Shown here piece by piece: positions 14,596 through 26,884 of a stretch of 64,000 bases of DNA (the first letter of the stretch is position 1; each line of letters opens with the position of its first letter). The notes under the pieces are model-generated. The model searched no databases, was not told where the DNA came from, and saw nothing but the letters and a program-made list of their open reading frames with translations. A program made the translations under genes and the position numbers. The DNA is from Cheilinus undulatus (taxonomy: Eukaryota > Chordata > Actinopteri > Labriformes > Labridae): NCBI RefSeq assembly GCF_018320785.1, contig NC_054867.1:51125355-51189354 (forward strand), written 5' to 3'.

Positions 14596-17500
14596 ATGGA
14601 GTTTGATCGATTTGGAGCGGAGGATAATGACGATGAAGACGCTGCTACACAGCTCATGATTGAACAGAGTCTGTTGGAGAGCAACAAGCAGAGAGAAACC
14701 CACAGAGACAATGCAGCACGAGACAGCAAGAGGTCAGAGAATAAGATTACAGATATTTCCTTAAGATCAGAATTCAGATTCAATATTTGCAATATTGCCT
14801 TAAAATTGAGACAGGAAAATGTGCCATGGACACTGCTCTGTAAAATAAGATTCCTGTAACCTGCATCATTATGTAAGATTATTGCAAATATTTATGTGCA
14901 TTTCAACACCCATATGCCCCTATGTTGAACTGCAGTGACATGGTTTCCCTGTATTCAGAGTAGGGCTTAGGGCCACTGTAAAAAATAAAAAGAAGAGGAT
15001 ATGTCAATTTTGTGGAGAAAAAACTTAAAAATTTCAAGTCAGAAAGTCATAAATTTACAAGAACCAGAACTTTTTGTGGTTAAGAAGTTGAAAATTGTCC
15101 ATAACACAGGAGAAAATGAGAACAGATGAATCTGTTTGCTTTGCACAAGTCCTGCGGTAGAGAGCTTTTAAAATTATAAAGTAAATTATACTTTTACTGG
15201 GACTGAGCAGAAAGGTAGCACTTGTGATTTTATCCCAGAATAATCACATAACATTATTATCTGGGCTTTGAAGAGACATTTCATGTAGACTGGGGTTATC
15301 CAACCACTGTCTTCAGTTTATTTCTTTGTAAATTTATGACTTTATCATGTCATGAATGTATGATTTTATAAACTTGATTTATTTTAGTTTATAAAGTCGT
15401 AATGGACAACTTCCATCCATCCATTTTCTATACCGCTTATCCTGTTGGGGGTCGCGGGGGGAACTGGAGCCTATCCCAGCAGGTATTGAGCAACAGGCGG
15501 GGTACTGGACTGGTCACCAGTCAATCACAGGGCTGACATACAGAGACAACCAGGCACGTTCACATTCACATCTACAGCCAATTTAGCATCACCACTTAAC
15601 CTAATGAGCATGTTTTTGGTGGTGGGAGGAAGCCGGAGAGAACCCACGCATGCACAGACTCAGGGAGAACGTGCAAACTCCGCACAGAGGGATGTGAACC
15701 AGCGACCTTGCTATGAGGCAACAGCGCTAACCCCTGCGCCACCGTGCAGCCCGTGTACAACTTTTAATCTAAAAAGATTTAAGAGCTTCTTTGCAAATTT
15801 GAAGCTTTTTGAAGCAGGGTTTGGGTTCAAGTAAGTGAAACTTTATAAAATCACTTTTTTCATGCAAAAAATAATCTTAAAAATGAATAGACTTCTTTTT
15901 GGAGTGGCTCTAATGCTGTCACAACTATTGGACCCTTGTGTTTATGCTTTTAGTGCACAATGTCATGTTGAAGCTCCTTTTTCCTCAACTTCCCTAACAT
16001 TTATTCAAGTCATTGTCAGCATACACGTGACTGTGATTATATTATATGTAGTTTGTGTGTTCTGTGTGACGTATCTCTTCATTCCAGTCAGTCTGTAAGG
16101 TTTTAGCTCAAGCTTTTTATTCCAGAGGTTGGATTGGAGTTTAGAAAAACAGAGTTCTGAAAATGCCTGGGTGTTTTAAGCTTCCAGCCTGTTAATGCTT
16201 CATACTGAATCATGACTTGCCATCGTTACACATAGGTTTTTTTTTATAACTTTTTTTTTTTTCAGTTTTTTCAGCATCATACAGCGACATGATGTTTCAC
16301 TTCTACATTTTCAGTAGTACATCAACAGAAACACAAACACTTTCAGGGACATTACAGGCATTCTTCTCAGTCTTACATAGTCCTGTTATTCATTGGTATC
16401 ACTTTCAATGTACACTATATTGCCAAAAGTATTCACTTAGCTACCTTGACTCGCATATGGACTTTTTTTTTTTAATATATGTATTTTATTTTAACTTTTC
16501 AGGTTAAAGAGTACAGAACACACAACAACACATTAGAAAACAACAACAATAACCAAAACCAACAAGGCAATTGGAAAAAAAAAAAAAAGGCTGGCCAGTA
16601 TACAATCACATAAAACACCCTACAACCTGTGTCACAATAATGAAGCCTGACATTTGAGGTGAAACGACCCAAGTGCATGATGCTAAGCAGAAAAGGTCTC
16701 TATGGATTAGGAGTGATATGGTACAGTGCCAAGAAAGGACCCCAAATTCTCTCAAATCTGTCTTTTGTATTTGATTTGTTTAAGCGTAGTCTTTCCAGTT
16801 GAATGACATACAGTAAGTCCTTAATCCAGTGTGAGAAGCTTGGTGGTGAGGTAGATTTCCAGGAGAGGAGAATAAGTTTTTTAGCAATCACCATTCCCAG
16901 GTGAAGAGCCTTCTGTATGTCGTGTGCCAGTCCCAGAGTCTCTGTAGAACGTCCCAAGATAGCCAAGCACGGATTGGGGTGAATGTCTTTGGAATAGGCC
17001 TTTGAGTAACACTTAAAAATTGACATCCAAAAATTACACAAAACAGGGCAAAACCAAAAAAGATGTGCTAGTGAGCCTTCAGCAGACTGACACCTATCGC
17101 ATATAGAAGACACTGATGGAAAGATACGGTTAAGTTTTGTCTTGGAGTAATGCAGTCTATGCATCACTTTGAAGTGGATTAGCCTGTGACGTGAGTTGAC
17201 AGAAAAATGGTGAACCTGAGACAGTGCTTCTATCCAAAGCTCTCTGGGTATTTCTATATTCAAATCTGTGGCCCGGGCTTCTCTGATATAATCAGAGGGG
17301 ACCTGAACAGTAAAACACTCGCATATGAACTTAAGTGACATCCCATTCTTAATCCATAGGGTTTAATATGATGTCAGTCCACCCTTTGCAGCTATAACAG
17401 CTTCAACTCTTCTGGGAAGGCTTTCCACAAGGTTTAGGAGTGTGTTTATGGGATTTTTTTTTTTTTTAAGATTTATTTTTGGGCATTTATTAGATAGAGG

Positions 17501-20500
17501 AGGATAGTGGATAGAGTCGGAAACAGGGTCAAGAGTGGGGGAGAGACATGCGGTAAAGGGCCTCAGGCCGGATTTGAACCTGGGCCGCCTGCGTACATGG
17601 GGAGCGCCTCTAACCACTAGGCCACCTGCTCCCCATTTATGGGAATTTTTGACCATTCTTCCAGAAGCACATTTGTGAGGTCACACACTGATGTTGGACA
17701 AGAAGGTCTGGCTCTCAGTGTCCACTCTAATTCATCCCAAAGGTGTTCTTTGGGGTTGAGGTCAGGACTCTGTGCAGGCCAGTCAAGTTCATCCACACCA
17801 AACTCTCTCATCCATGTCTTTATGGACCTTGCTTTGTGCACTGGTGCACAGTCATGTTGGAACAGGAAGGGGCCATCCCCAAACTGTTCCCACAAAGTTG
17901 GGAGCATGGAATTGTCCAAAATCTCTTGGTATGCTAACCCTAACCCTTCGAAGTGATTGGACCACCTGATTTCAATTATTTGGATGGGTGAGTGAATACT
18001 TTTGGCAATATAGTGTATGTAGTCCATTGCCTCCAGATCTTTTCATGCTTTTTTAGTTGGTGTGTCAACTTTTCCATTACAGAGATATCCTGTATGATCT
18101 CCAACCAGTGTTCTTTCTTTGGAGAGTCAACTTTGTACCAGTTTGTAGTTATGACTTTTTTTTTTTTTTACAAGCCATAGTTTCTTTGGTGTTTCTTAGA
18201 TACATGACAACACCACTGTCAGGAACATCATAGCCCATTGTATTGTTCATAGTGTTATTTACATCATTCTAGAAAGGTTTTAAAACAGAACAGCTCCAGA
18301 AAATGTGTATGGTTGCTCTCTCTTGGTCTCCACAAAGGCTTACCCTTAGTTTTTTTTTTTTAACTAACAGTTAACCCATTAAAGCCTGAAAACACAAATT
18401 ATAGCCAGAAAATTCAAATTTTTTGGAACTGAAATGTTTATTTCACTTTATACTGAAATCCAAAAAATCCAAATTTCCATAAATTTGAACATATATATTT
18501 TTTGTAACTCATTGATTCATTAGGTGTATTTGGTAACTGATAATCCAGGGCATTTTTATCAGATTGTATTCATAATTTTCTTTTAGTGATTTGTGATCAT
18601 ATTGATTAGATAGAGGTATCATAAAAGTATGTATCAAATATGATAAAACAGGCTTTAAGGGGTTAATAGCTGTCAGTTCATTCCTCATTCACTTCCTAGT
18701 TTATTAGCAGTTTCTTGTGTATTAGTTATGTAGTGGCTGTGCCACTTCTGTTGTTAAGTGTTAGCCTGGTCTTGTTCAGCTTCACAGTATTTAGTTTATT
18801 TGTGTTTCATCTGTTAAAGACAACATGTGATGTTCTTCTCTTGCAGCTGTGGTCCAGCATCTGCAGACAGCAGCATCGTCGTCACAGCAATCCGACAAGG
18901 TAAGACGGCCGTACAAAGGTAAATTTATTGTCGTGATTTTTACACCAAAATAATTCAAAAATTTCTTTATATCTTTAATCTTTTTTAGCTTTTGTTGCCT
19001 TTTTGTGTTTTAAAATTGGGCTTTTTATATTTCCTTCTTTTCAGCTTGTTTTGCATTTCTCTTTCTTGTCTGACAGTCTTTAATATCTTGGTTAACTCTC
19101 ATACATTCAGAACTGATCTACTAGTATTTATGAACAGTGGTTGTAAATAAACATGCCTTTGTGTGCCTAGAGACATCAAATAAACTCAAGATTGGCTTTT
19201 CAGTTGGTTATAGACACATTCAGTATTTCCACATCCTCATGCTACAGGGCTACCTAACATTTTCCTCAACATATACCCATGTTTCCCCCCCCCCAAACAC
19301 TAAGTAATGGATGGATTTAGAATCCCATTTATGATGGTCAAATGTCCGTGCAGGTAATGAGAAGCTGTTGAAGAACTTCTGCGTCCGACAGAGAGAGAAG
19401 TTTTCTCAGACAGACAGCCGAGGATGGACTCCTCTCCATGAAGCTGCAGCTCAGAGCAACCAAACCGTCCTGGAGCTCACATTTAAAGGTTTTTACTGCT
19501 TCTTTATTGACTCTGTTCAGCTTTATCCTCACATATTAAACAGAAAACAACCTCTCTCTCCTGCAGCCTCAGGCCCAGACTCAGTGAAAGCTCATTCTCT
19601 GTGCGGTCAGACTCCTCTCTTTGTGGCTGTAGAGAGAGGTCTGATAGAAAACGCCTCCTTCCTCCTCCAGCATGGAGCTGAACCAGACTGTCAGGACCAA
19701 GAAGAGGACTCTCCGCTGTTTGTAGGTACATGAACAACTTTTTACCACCTTAAAGTCAAACAAAAGAGCTCAGTTTTGTTCTGTCTGAATTTGATTCACA
19801 ACAAAGTCTCTCTTTTATTAAGATGGACAGCCAAGAGGCAGTCTTTTTACAGTTATTTGAATGGTTGTTACCATCTCTCTGATTGTTTTTAGTTGTTTAT
19901 TATTAATATTTGTCTTTTTTTATCTTTTAATTTTTCTCTTTTTTCTATACTTTGAGCCACTATAACACCTAATTTGTGGTCAGTAAAGTCTCTTGTCTTT
20001 CCTTAGGTTTGTGAATGTGTTCCTTTTAAATACCCTCTTCATCCATCATTGTAAACCGTTGTGGGTTTCTCCTCCTGCAGCCGTCCGCTCAGAGCGCTCT
20101 GATCTGGTGAAGCTGCTGCTCCAGCGGGGCTCCAGGGTGAACCAGGAGGGCCTCCACGGCCGTCGTCCGCTCCACGAGGCCTCTCGTTTGGGGAAACCAG
20201 CTCTGGTGAAGCAGCTCCTGGATGCCGGAGCAGCAGTGGACCCTCGCAGCCACTACGGGCTCACACCGCTGGCTCTGGCTGCTCAGGGAGGACACCTGGA
20301 GGTGGTGGAGACTCTGCTAAAGAAAGGCGAGAAAACTGGGATTTCTCCACTGTTCAGACAGGATATCATGTCACTGTTTTTGTTTTCATTATAGATGAAT
20401 GAATACTGGAGATGGTAAAGGGACATGGGTCGAAAAAAGAAATATGTTTCTGGTGCACATCAGGAGCTAGATGAACTTAAAAAGAAAATTTCTTGTGCCC

Positions 20501-23500
20501 ACAAGAAAGTTTTTGTAAACATAAATGCATTGCCTATATTAGATATCGCCAGATTGTAGCGGTGTCCAAAGACCACAAAGGTTATCCTAAGAGAGGAGAT
20601 GGCAAAACCTTTTTCAGAAGCATGCAACACTTTCTAGTGATTGCAAGAAACATTGTTAGGAACGACTCCTCTACACATATACCCAGCAAGAAAACACTTC
20701 CACAGAACTTTCTTTCGTGCACGCAGTACGCTCCGGTGAGCATGGGAAATATTCTGATGTACACAAATAACTCCTTCACAAACACATAAAACTGTCTTAT
20801 AAGCACAGGAACATTCTTGTGCACACAAATAACTGCCTTACATGCAATAAGAATTTGCTGGGAAGCACTTCAAACAGTTTCCTGATATTATAGGATAGTT
20901 CATGGTGGGTATGTGAAAGTTGTCTTTATACACCTGAAATTTCCCATTCATTTCCCTCTTTAGGACTGTGTATTCTTTGAGAACTACTCAATGTAGGTGA
21001 AATGCATTTTCCACTAGCAGCAAAAAGCACACAGGTTTATCACTATAAATGTCATGATCACAGTGTCCCTAGGTCAGCATTTCAAACCACACATGACAAA
21101 ATGAAATGTAAAGATTCCTGGCCAGATGTGTAAATATAAAAAACTAAGCAGCAGCTACATTACAAATTCAGCTTTTAGAGTTGAGAATTACAATTACAGT
21201 ACTCATATACAGAGCTACTGTATGTTATCTTCTGCAGATATGTGACTTTAACTCTTTGAAACACAATGTAGGTATTATTCTATTTTTCATTCTATTTTGT
21301 GAAACTGAAATCTCAGTCTCTGTGTCCCTCAGGAGCAGACGTCCTGTCTCAGGCCCAGGATGAGGCGACCATCCTATACGAGGCATCTGCGTCTGGAGAT
21401 CCTTCAGTCATCAGCCTGCTGCTGGAGTACGGAGCCGACGCCAACGTGGCTAAACTCACAGGACACATGCCGATCCACCGAGTGGCTCACAGAGGACACC
21501 TGGAGTAAATTTGCCTCATTATTTCACTTTATCCTGCAAAGTTGAACATGGATTAAGCGGAGCATTGGCCGACTCCGGATGGCTGAGGGCCAGTGGCAAC
21601 AATTATAAAAGGGCACCTGTTGTTTGTGGTGGGGCACCAGAGCACAAGGAGCTGTCATAAATTTATAATGCAATGCAACAAAGATTAGTATGTGATGCCT
21701 ACTAGATCTCTGTATTGGAAAAGATTAGGAATTATTAACCATTTATTATACAAAGATGCACATATTGGGCTGCTGGAGCTAAGGAGCTAATGGCATGCTT
21801 GATTATCACTACTGGACACATTCCCTTCAGGGCATGGGTTCTCAACGTTGGGAGGACCCCATTGGGAGTCGCGAGACACTGAGGGGGGGTTTCCAGATGC
21901 CTTAAAAAAACTAAGAACATTTTTGAATTACAGTGTTGCCAATTTACACCAATTTTGCCTAGTTTTAACCAATTTTTAACACTTTTTCCCACCAATTTTG
22001 CCAAATTGAACACATTTTTGTCACTTGAAACCCATTTTTTGTCAATTTTAAACCATTTTAAACCTTTTTTTTCTGCCTGTTTTTGCCACTTCTAAACCAA
22101 ATCTTGACAGTCTCTGCCTATTTTAACCTCTGTTGTCCTATTATTGCCACCATTAACCCCTTTTACCGCTTTCTAAGCCACATTTCACAATTTAATATGC
22201 CCATTTTTGCCAGTTTCTGATTGTTTCTGCCTCCGCTAACCCTTTTTTGCCAGTTTATATCAATTTTCATCCCATTTCACCAAATTTCCACCTATTTTAA
22301 CACCATGTCAGCCACTTTTGAATCCCCTTTTACCACTTAATAGGCACATTTTTGCCGTTTTAACCCATTTTTGCCATCTTTTGTTATTTTTTGCCATATT
22401 AATTTAATTTTTGGCATTTCTATTCCATTTCTGCTACTTTTAAAATCTAATTTCACCACCTTTCCCACCATTTTTTTTTACATTATTAACCCATTTCAGC
22501 TATTTTTAACATATTTGGATTCTGTTTTTAACAAAAGGATTTACATTTTTAAGAGGGCTACTTACTACACGAATGAATTAAAATTTGTTTCTTTGAATAG
22601 AGTGGTTATCATGCACATGACTATTCTTGAATGTGCATGGCTGTGTTCAGCCACCTTCAGGTACAGTGGGGATCCCCGGTCACTGGCACCTTTATTTTGG
22701 GGGTCACGGGCTGAAAAGGTTGAGAGCCACTGCTCTAGGAGCACTTTATCAGGTTTCATCTACAGAGAGAGTACCATACAGGGCACTTTATCATTGAAAT
22801 CAATGAAATGGAACCTTGGGGGACAATTTATCATGTTTTGTCCATTGAGAGGGCATCGTAGAGGGAACTATATCTTGTATTGTCTGCTGGAAGAGTAGCC
22901 TTCAGCGAACTCTCATGTTTTATCCACTGAGAGGACATCCTATGGCCCACCAGTGCAGCAGGTTAATGTTTGTATGTGTTCCAGGGCTCTGAAGCTGCTG
23001 ATTCCTGTCACTTCAATGTCAGAGGTGATCGACAGCGGAATGAGTCCTCTACACTCTGCTGCTGCAGGAGGGAACACAGACTGTCTCAAGGTGTGTTTTA
23101 TTTTTTTGCCTTTATTGGATAGGACGGCTGAAGAGAGAAAGAGGAAATATGGGGACAGAGAACGGGGGGCAAACCAGGACTAAGATCAGGATTCAACCTT
23201 GCAATAATACAGTACTAAAATTCTTCCAAAACATGAGATTTTTCCAGGTATTATTTGAGGAATCAAGCTTTACAGGGTTAATGCATTAATGCTGACACTC
23301 CCTATTGTGAACGCTGTTAGGTCCGAGACAAAACCACACATCACACAGATGTGCCTTCCTTTTTCCCATCAGACCTTGCTGGATGCTCATTATGACCCAA
23401 ACTACATGCTCCACCCTTGGGTTCGCCGTAGCTATGATGATGAGAGGAAGTCAGCGCTCTTCTTTGCCGTCTCCAACAATGACGTACAATCAGCCAAACT

Positions 23501-26107
23501 GCTGCTAGAGGGCGGAGCCATGGCCAACCAGGACCCAATCAAATGTCTGCAGGTAGATGTCACCTCTACAGAGGCTTCAATTGGATTTCAACCCACACCT
23601 TTTTCTATTATCACCACACTTTTCCACACTTGCTCTTTTATTTTTTGCAGTTTTTTCATTTCAATATTGCAATTAGAAATAATGTAAATGCTTAAGAGTT
23701 AAGAGCATCCTGGAACCAGGATGGGGTTAATGCAGCTCAGCATAAAGACAGAAAACAGAGGTCTTCTACTAGCCTGACCCTCTCTACTGTAAACATTTAA
23801 TCTGTTACATTTTTCAAGCTTAATGGTGTCTGTTTATGTTGTTTTAGATGTTTATTTCCTTTCTACCTAACATTGTTTCTGTACATTGCAACTTGCTTGT
23901 TTATGATGCATTTTTTAAAATGTATTTATTAAAGGGACAGTGCACATTAATGAACATGGACATGTACAGTGCTTAACAAATTTATTAGACCACCACCCAA
24001 AGTACGGTTTATGCCACAGCTGCTCTAAATTTACAGAATTGGTAATTACCAAAATCATTTTTTATGTTTCTGCGATGGTTAATACACCAATATGTCGAAA
24101 CTCTTTAACCCAAATGATATTTTTAATGCTAAAATAGAATTATTATTGTTATCCATGAATTTTCAAATTATTCATTTATTATTAATATTCAAATTATTAT
24201 TTCTTGATTAATATGTCAAATGATAGTTATTTACTTGCATTCCTGAACAGAAAAATGAGTTTTAGTGGTTGAATGTTATACTTGATTCATTTCTGACTTC
24301 TCAGAGAAGCCCAGTGAGCCAGTTCAAATTTGGGTGAATTCATTTTGAAATCCAGTTCCTCCAGTCCCTCATTCCTGTTCAAAATGGTAAAACGTGGAGA
24401 GCTCACTGAAAATGAAAGAGTCCGCATTAAAGCACTTCATGATGCTGGATGGTCTTTGAGACAAATATGACAGGTGGTCTAATACATTTGTTAAGCACTG
24501 TTTCTCTGAACTGCATAGTGGCATTGGCTTGATGGATTAATTTGGAGGAAGTAACATAGACTTTGTTTTTTTTTGGTGTGTCTGTTCACCGCTAAAGTCC
24601 TGCAGCTAAACCAGTGATTTTCTTTTAGATTGCTCTGCGTTTGGGCAACTACGAGTTGATCAACCTGCTGCTGAGGTTTGGAGCCAACGTCAACTATTAC
24701 TGCAGAGTGAACACCACACATTTCCCCTCCGCCCTGCAATATGCTCTCAAAGACGAGGTTTCTCTATTCCTGAAACACATCTAATCAAATCCACAGATTT
24801 TTTGTGAATATTTCAGCTTTAGTAACCCAACAGATGATCTAGTTTATAATTTTGCAACAACAGCTGTTTAAGTGCAATCTGATTGGTTGTTTTTGTATCA
24901 GGTGGTGCTCAGGATGCTGTGTAACTTTGGTTATGATGTCAAACGCTGCTTCGACTGTCCCTATGGCAACAACTCTCACATCCCCGATGACTACGAGGGC
25001 TGGAGCAACACCGTCATTAAAGACACTCTGGTAATCAACATGACACAAACACATACATGTTAAATTTCCAGATTTTAAAGGGAAATGTAGGGTCACCAGC
25101 CATTTAGCCACAACCAATGACAAAACCCATATGAAACCTCTAAGTTATCCACTGTTCAAAATTCATGGCAATTTCAATTGAGCTCCTGAAATAACTGCAT
25201 CCTGTTTCATTGTGAAAAATGCTCTGCTACAACAACAGCTTTGATCCTGTTAGTTTTACTTACTGGCATGGGGTGTGATTTAACAAAACCCATTTTAAGA
25301 GGGAGCTGTACAGCCTACAAAGAATTGTCTCTGTCTTTTGAGTATAAACCACTTTATGTGCCCTGGCGAGACATCAAACACCACAGTCACATCCTTTGAG
25401 TTTTAAACACAAGCTGAATAACTTTTTCTTGCAAAAGGTTTCATCAAAAAGCAGAACAAATTTTGGGTTGGTGTCATGAACGCCCTTGGTGGAGTTAATC
25501 AGAAGGACCCCTTGAAATGGCTTCTTTGTCTCATTTTTAACCAAAAATTAAATATGGTGGACTTCCTGTCTATTTGGCGATGATTAAAATTTTGCCATCC
25601 TTTTTAGGAAACGTAATCTCACAAATCATTGATGATGTTAGATGGTATTGCTCTTCTGCTCATCATTGTGCATCTATGTGTTTGTGTCAGTACAGTTCTG
25701 TGAGGTGATCACTGTCTCGTGGCTAAAACACCTCTCTGGTCACATCGTCCTCATCCTATTGGACTATGTGGATCATGTGTTTCTCTGCTCCAAGCTGAAG
25801 GCAGCAATAATGGAGCAGAAGCAATGGCCTGACATCTGCAGACTACAGGGTACATAAAAAAGATTTGTTACCTTCAGTAACATCTGCTGTGACAAACAGA
25901 CACCTAAAGCCTCCTCCCTCCTCTTCCTCAGAGAGCGCTCGCTGTCTGCAGCATCTCTGTCGTCTCAGGATCCGTCAGTGCCTGGGCCGTCTTCGTCTTC
26001 GGTCTCCTGTCTTCATGAGCTTCCTGCCGTTACCGGGGCGACTGAAAGAATACATCCAGTACAGAGAGTACGACCTGTATGCTCAGCAGAGCAGCACCCC
26101 GGGGTGA
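14596..26107 (+). CDS. asb14: Ankyrin repeat and SOCS box protein 14
   Basis: Twelve coding exons: 14596-14732, 18847-18899, 19354-19488, 19567-19725, 20081-20326, 21333-21504, 22985-23090, 23373-23552, 24629-24757, 24902-25030, 25696-25849 and 25932-26107. They join in frame to 1776 nt (591 residues; mammalian ASB14 is close to this length). The N-terminus has an acidic, ubiquitin-interacting-motif-like helix ([12 protein letters not shown], about residues 16-27). Ankyrin repeats run from about residue 78 (G-W-T-P-L-H-E-A-A) to 430. The C-terminal SOCS box has a BC-box ([10 protein letters not shown]) and a Cul5-box core (F-L-P-L-P). ASB proteins bring substrates to Elongin B/C-Cullin5-Rbx2 ubiquitin ligases; the substrate of ASB14 is not apparent here. 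Words such as C-F-D-C-P-Y-G, F-P-S-A-L-Q-Y and [11 protein letters not shown] favour ASB14 over ASB15. No lesion was seen. The exon 20081-20326 uses a GC donor. Confidence 0.92.
15411..15752 (-). repeat. High-copy fish interspersed repeat with tRNA-like head, copy 2
   Basis: Minus-strand copy of the repeat at 5084-5455, lying in the first coding intron of asb14. The plus strand opens with CATCCATCCATTTTCTATAC and ends with the head complement GCGCCACCGTGCAGCCC. Segment order is the same as in copy 1, reversed. Confidence 0.75.
16463..17316 (-). mobile_element. 5'-truncated L1-type LINE end inserted in the Tc1-like element
   Basis: The minus strand codes for the C-terminal region of an L1-like ORF2: W-I-E-A-L-S, then [13 protein letters not shown], then [19 protein letters not shown], the zinc-knuckle-like region seen in fish L1 elements. 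It is open from 17341 to the stop near 16700. A poly(T) run at 16463 on the plus strand is the poly(A) tail. The target duplication ACTCGCATATG(G/A)AC is found at 16449-16462 and 17317-17330. Reverse transcriptase and endonuclease parts are absent. Confidence 0.85.
17456..17636 (-). mobile_element. tRNA-derived SINE inserted in the Tc1-like element
   Basis: Read on the minus strand, it begins GGGGAGCAGGTGGCCTAGTG (A box), has a GGTTCAAATCC B box and ends in an A-rich tail (poly(T) at 17456 on the plus strand). The Tc1 sequence TTTATGGGA is duplicated on both sides (17446-17454 and 17636-17644), which is the target duplication. It splits the Tc1 transposase remnant. Related fragments lie at 1495-2675 and 23096-23210. 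Confidence 0.85.
18375..18662. mobile_element. TTAA-flanked MITE (piggyBac-like)
   Basis: TTAA at 18371-18374 and 18663-18666 flank a 288-bp unit whose ends are CCCATTAAAGCCTG and CAGGCTTTAAGGGG. A TTAA target and CCC-starting ends are the signature of piggyBac-type MITEs. The interior is AT-rich and non-coding. It lies in the first coding intron of asb14. Confidence 0.7.
20327..20332 (+). promoter_or_regulatory. Non-canonical GC splice donor of asb14
   Basis: The exon 20081-20326 ends AAAG and is followed by GCGAGA, not GT. The acceptor at 21332 (CCTCAG) restores the frame K-K-G-A-D-V across the junction, as the ankyrin repeat requires. No nearby GT gives an in-frame join. GC-AG introns are a known minor class. 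Confidence 0.6.
20400..20880. repeat. Degenerate CACAAGAAAGT-rich repeat
   Basis: Loosely repeated words such as CACAAGAAAGTTTTTG, GTGCACACAAATAACTGCC and CACAAATAACTCC recur on both strands in this intronic stretch of asb14. It looks like an old dispersed repeat, family unknown. Confidence 0.35.
21833..22732. mobile_element. hAT-like non-autonomous element with internal array
   Basis: The ends are GGTTCTCAACGTTGGG (left) and the complement of AGTGGCTCTCAACCTTTTCAG (right). Just inside each end is a GGGGGTC(A/G)CG-like word. The interior is a degenerate array of about 20-bp units of the type TTTTAACCCATTTTTGCCA. The 8 bases on each side match only 5/8, so the duplication is doubtful. It lies in an asb14 intron. 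Confidence 0.55.
23096..23210 (-). mobile_element. SINE fragment
   Basis: GCCTTTATTGGATAGGAC, followed by GAGAGAAAGAGG and GGCAAACCAGGACTAAG, aligns with the body of the tRNA-derived SINE at 17456-17636. It starts almost directly after the donor of the asb14 exon 22985-23090. Confidence 0.5.
23967..24500 (+). mobile_element. Internally deleted Tc1-like element
   Basis: The ends are inverted repeats: CAGTGCTTAACAAATTTATT and the complement of a matching …AATACATTTGTTAAGCACTG. Near the right end an ATG at about 24385 opens [18 protein letters not shown], a Tc1-type helix-turn-helix start, then the frame ends within the inverted repeat. The rest of the transposase is missing. It lies in an asb14 intron. 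Confidence 0.75.
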
Positions 26108-26327
26108 CAACAACACAGAAAGGACTTGTAAAACACCCACAGAGCTTCTTCATCATGCTTTATGGTCACCTTTTTGTGTTTAACTCATCATTTGCTTATT
26201 TAAATGGAGCCATGAGGGGAAAAAATTCTTTATTTTGTTGCATTTTTCTATTAAAATGTTTTCTTATACCTTGAAGGGATGTGTTCCTAATGTTTCTATT
26301 CAAGCACAGACATGTACAGCATTTAAA

Positions 26328-26333
26328 AATAAA
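26328..26333 (+). terminator. Possible asb14 polyadenylation signal
   Basis: AATAAA occurs 221 bases after the asb14 stop codon. No stronger candidate was seen before it. Confidence 0.5.
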
Positions 26334-26884
26334 ATATTGGAGAAACACTTCACTAAAAATCTGACCATGCCGGCCTAGTGGTTCATGTAAAAAAACATGT
26401 ATTTTGTCTTTGTGCTGCATTCAGTTGAATACGGTTGAAAAGGATTTAAATCACTGAAATCTGTTTTTTATTTACGTTTTGAACAATGCCCAAACTTTTT
26501 TGATATCGTTGTTTGTATAATTGCTAAAGTTGTTAAAGTGAGTCTAAGGACTACTCAGCTAGTTAAAACTGCTAAGACTTCACATGCTTTAATCACCATA
26601 CAAAAGTTTATGATGGATTAATATGAATATTGTTGTGATTCTGCTAGTTTTCTATTTTACAGCTTCAGCAGACGGCTGTTTGACCCAAGTCTGGTTCTGC
26701 TCAAGATTTCTACATGTAAACACCACTGCAAATTTTGTTATATGTTGTGTAGAGCGGAGCTCATGGTAGATTAATGTTGGGTGTTAAAATAAGTAAAATA
26801 ACACAGAGTATGGTCTAAAGCACTGATCATTAACTGGAGGCCTGGGGGCCACATGAGGCCCCCATCCTCACATGTTTATTTGTC

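Larger units (their letters stand above)
16413..18015 (-). mobile_element. Tc1-like element disrupted by L1 and SINE insertions
   Basis: The outer ends are inverted repeats (ACTATATTGCCAAAAGTATT at the left, complement at the right), each flanked by TA (16411-16412 and 18016-18017), the Tc1/mariner target duplication. The minus-strand remnant of the transposase includes [11 protein letters not shown] and [11 protein letters not shown] (17640-17990), the second and third catalytic positions of a DDE transposase, with K where I is usual. The N-terminal part including the first catalytic Asp is missing, so the element is dead. It sits in the first coding intron of asb14. Confidence 0.88.
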
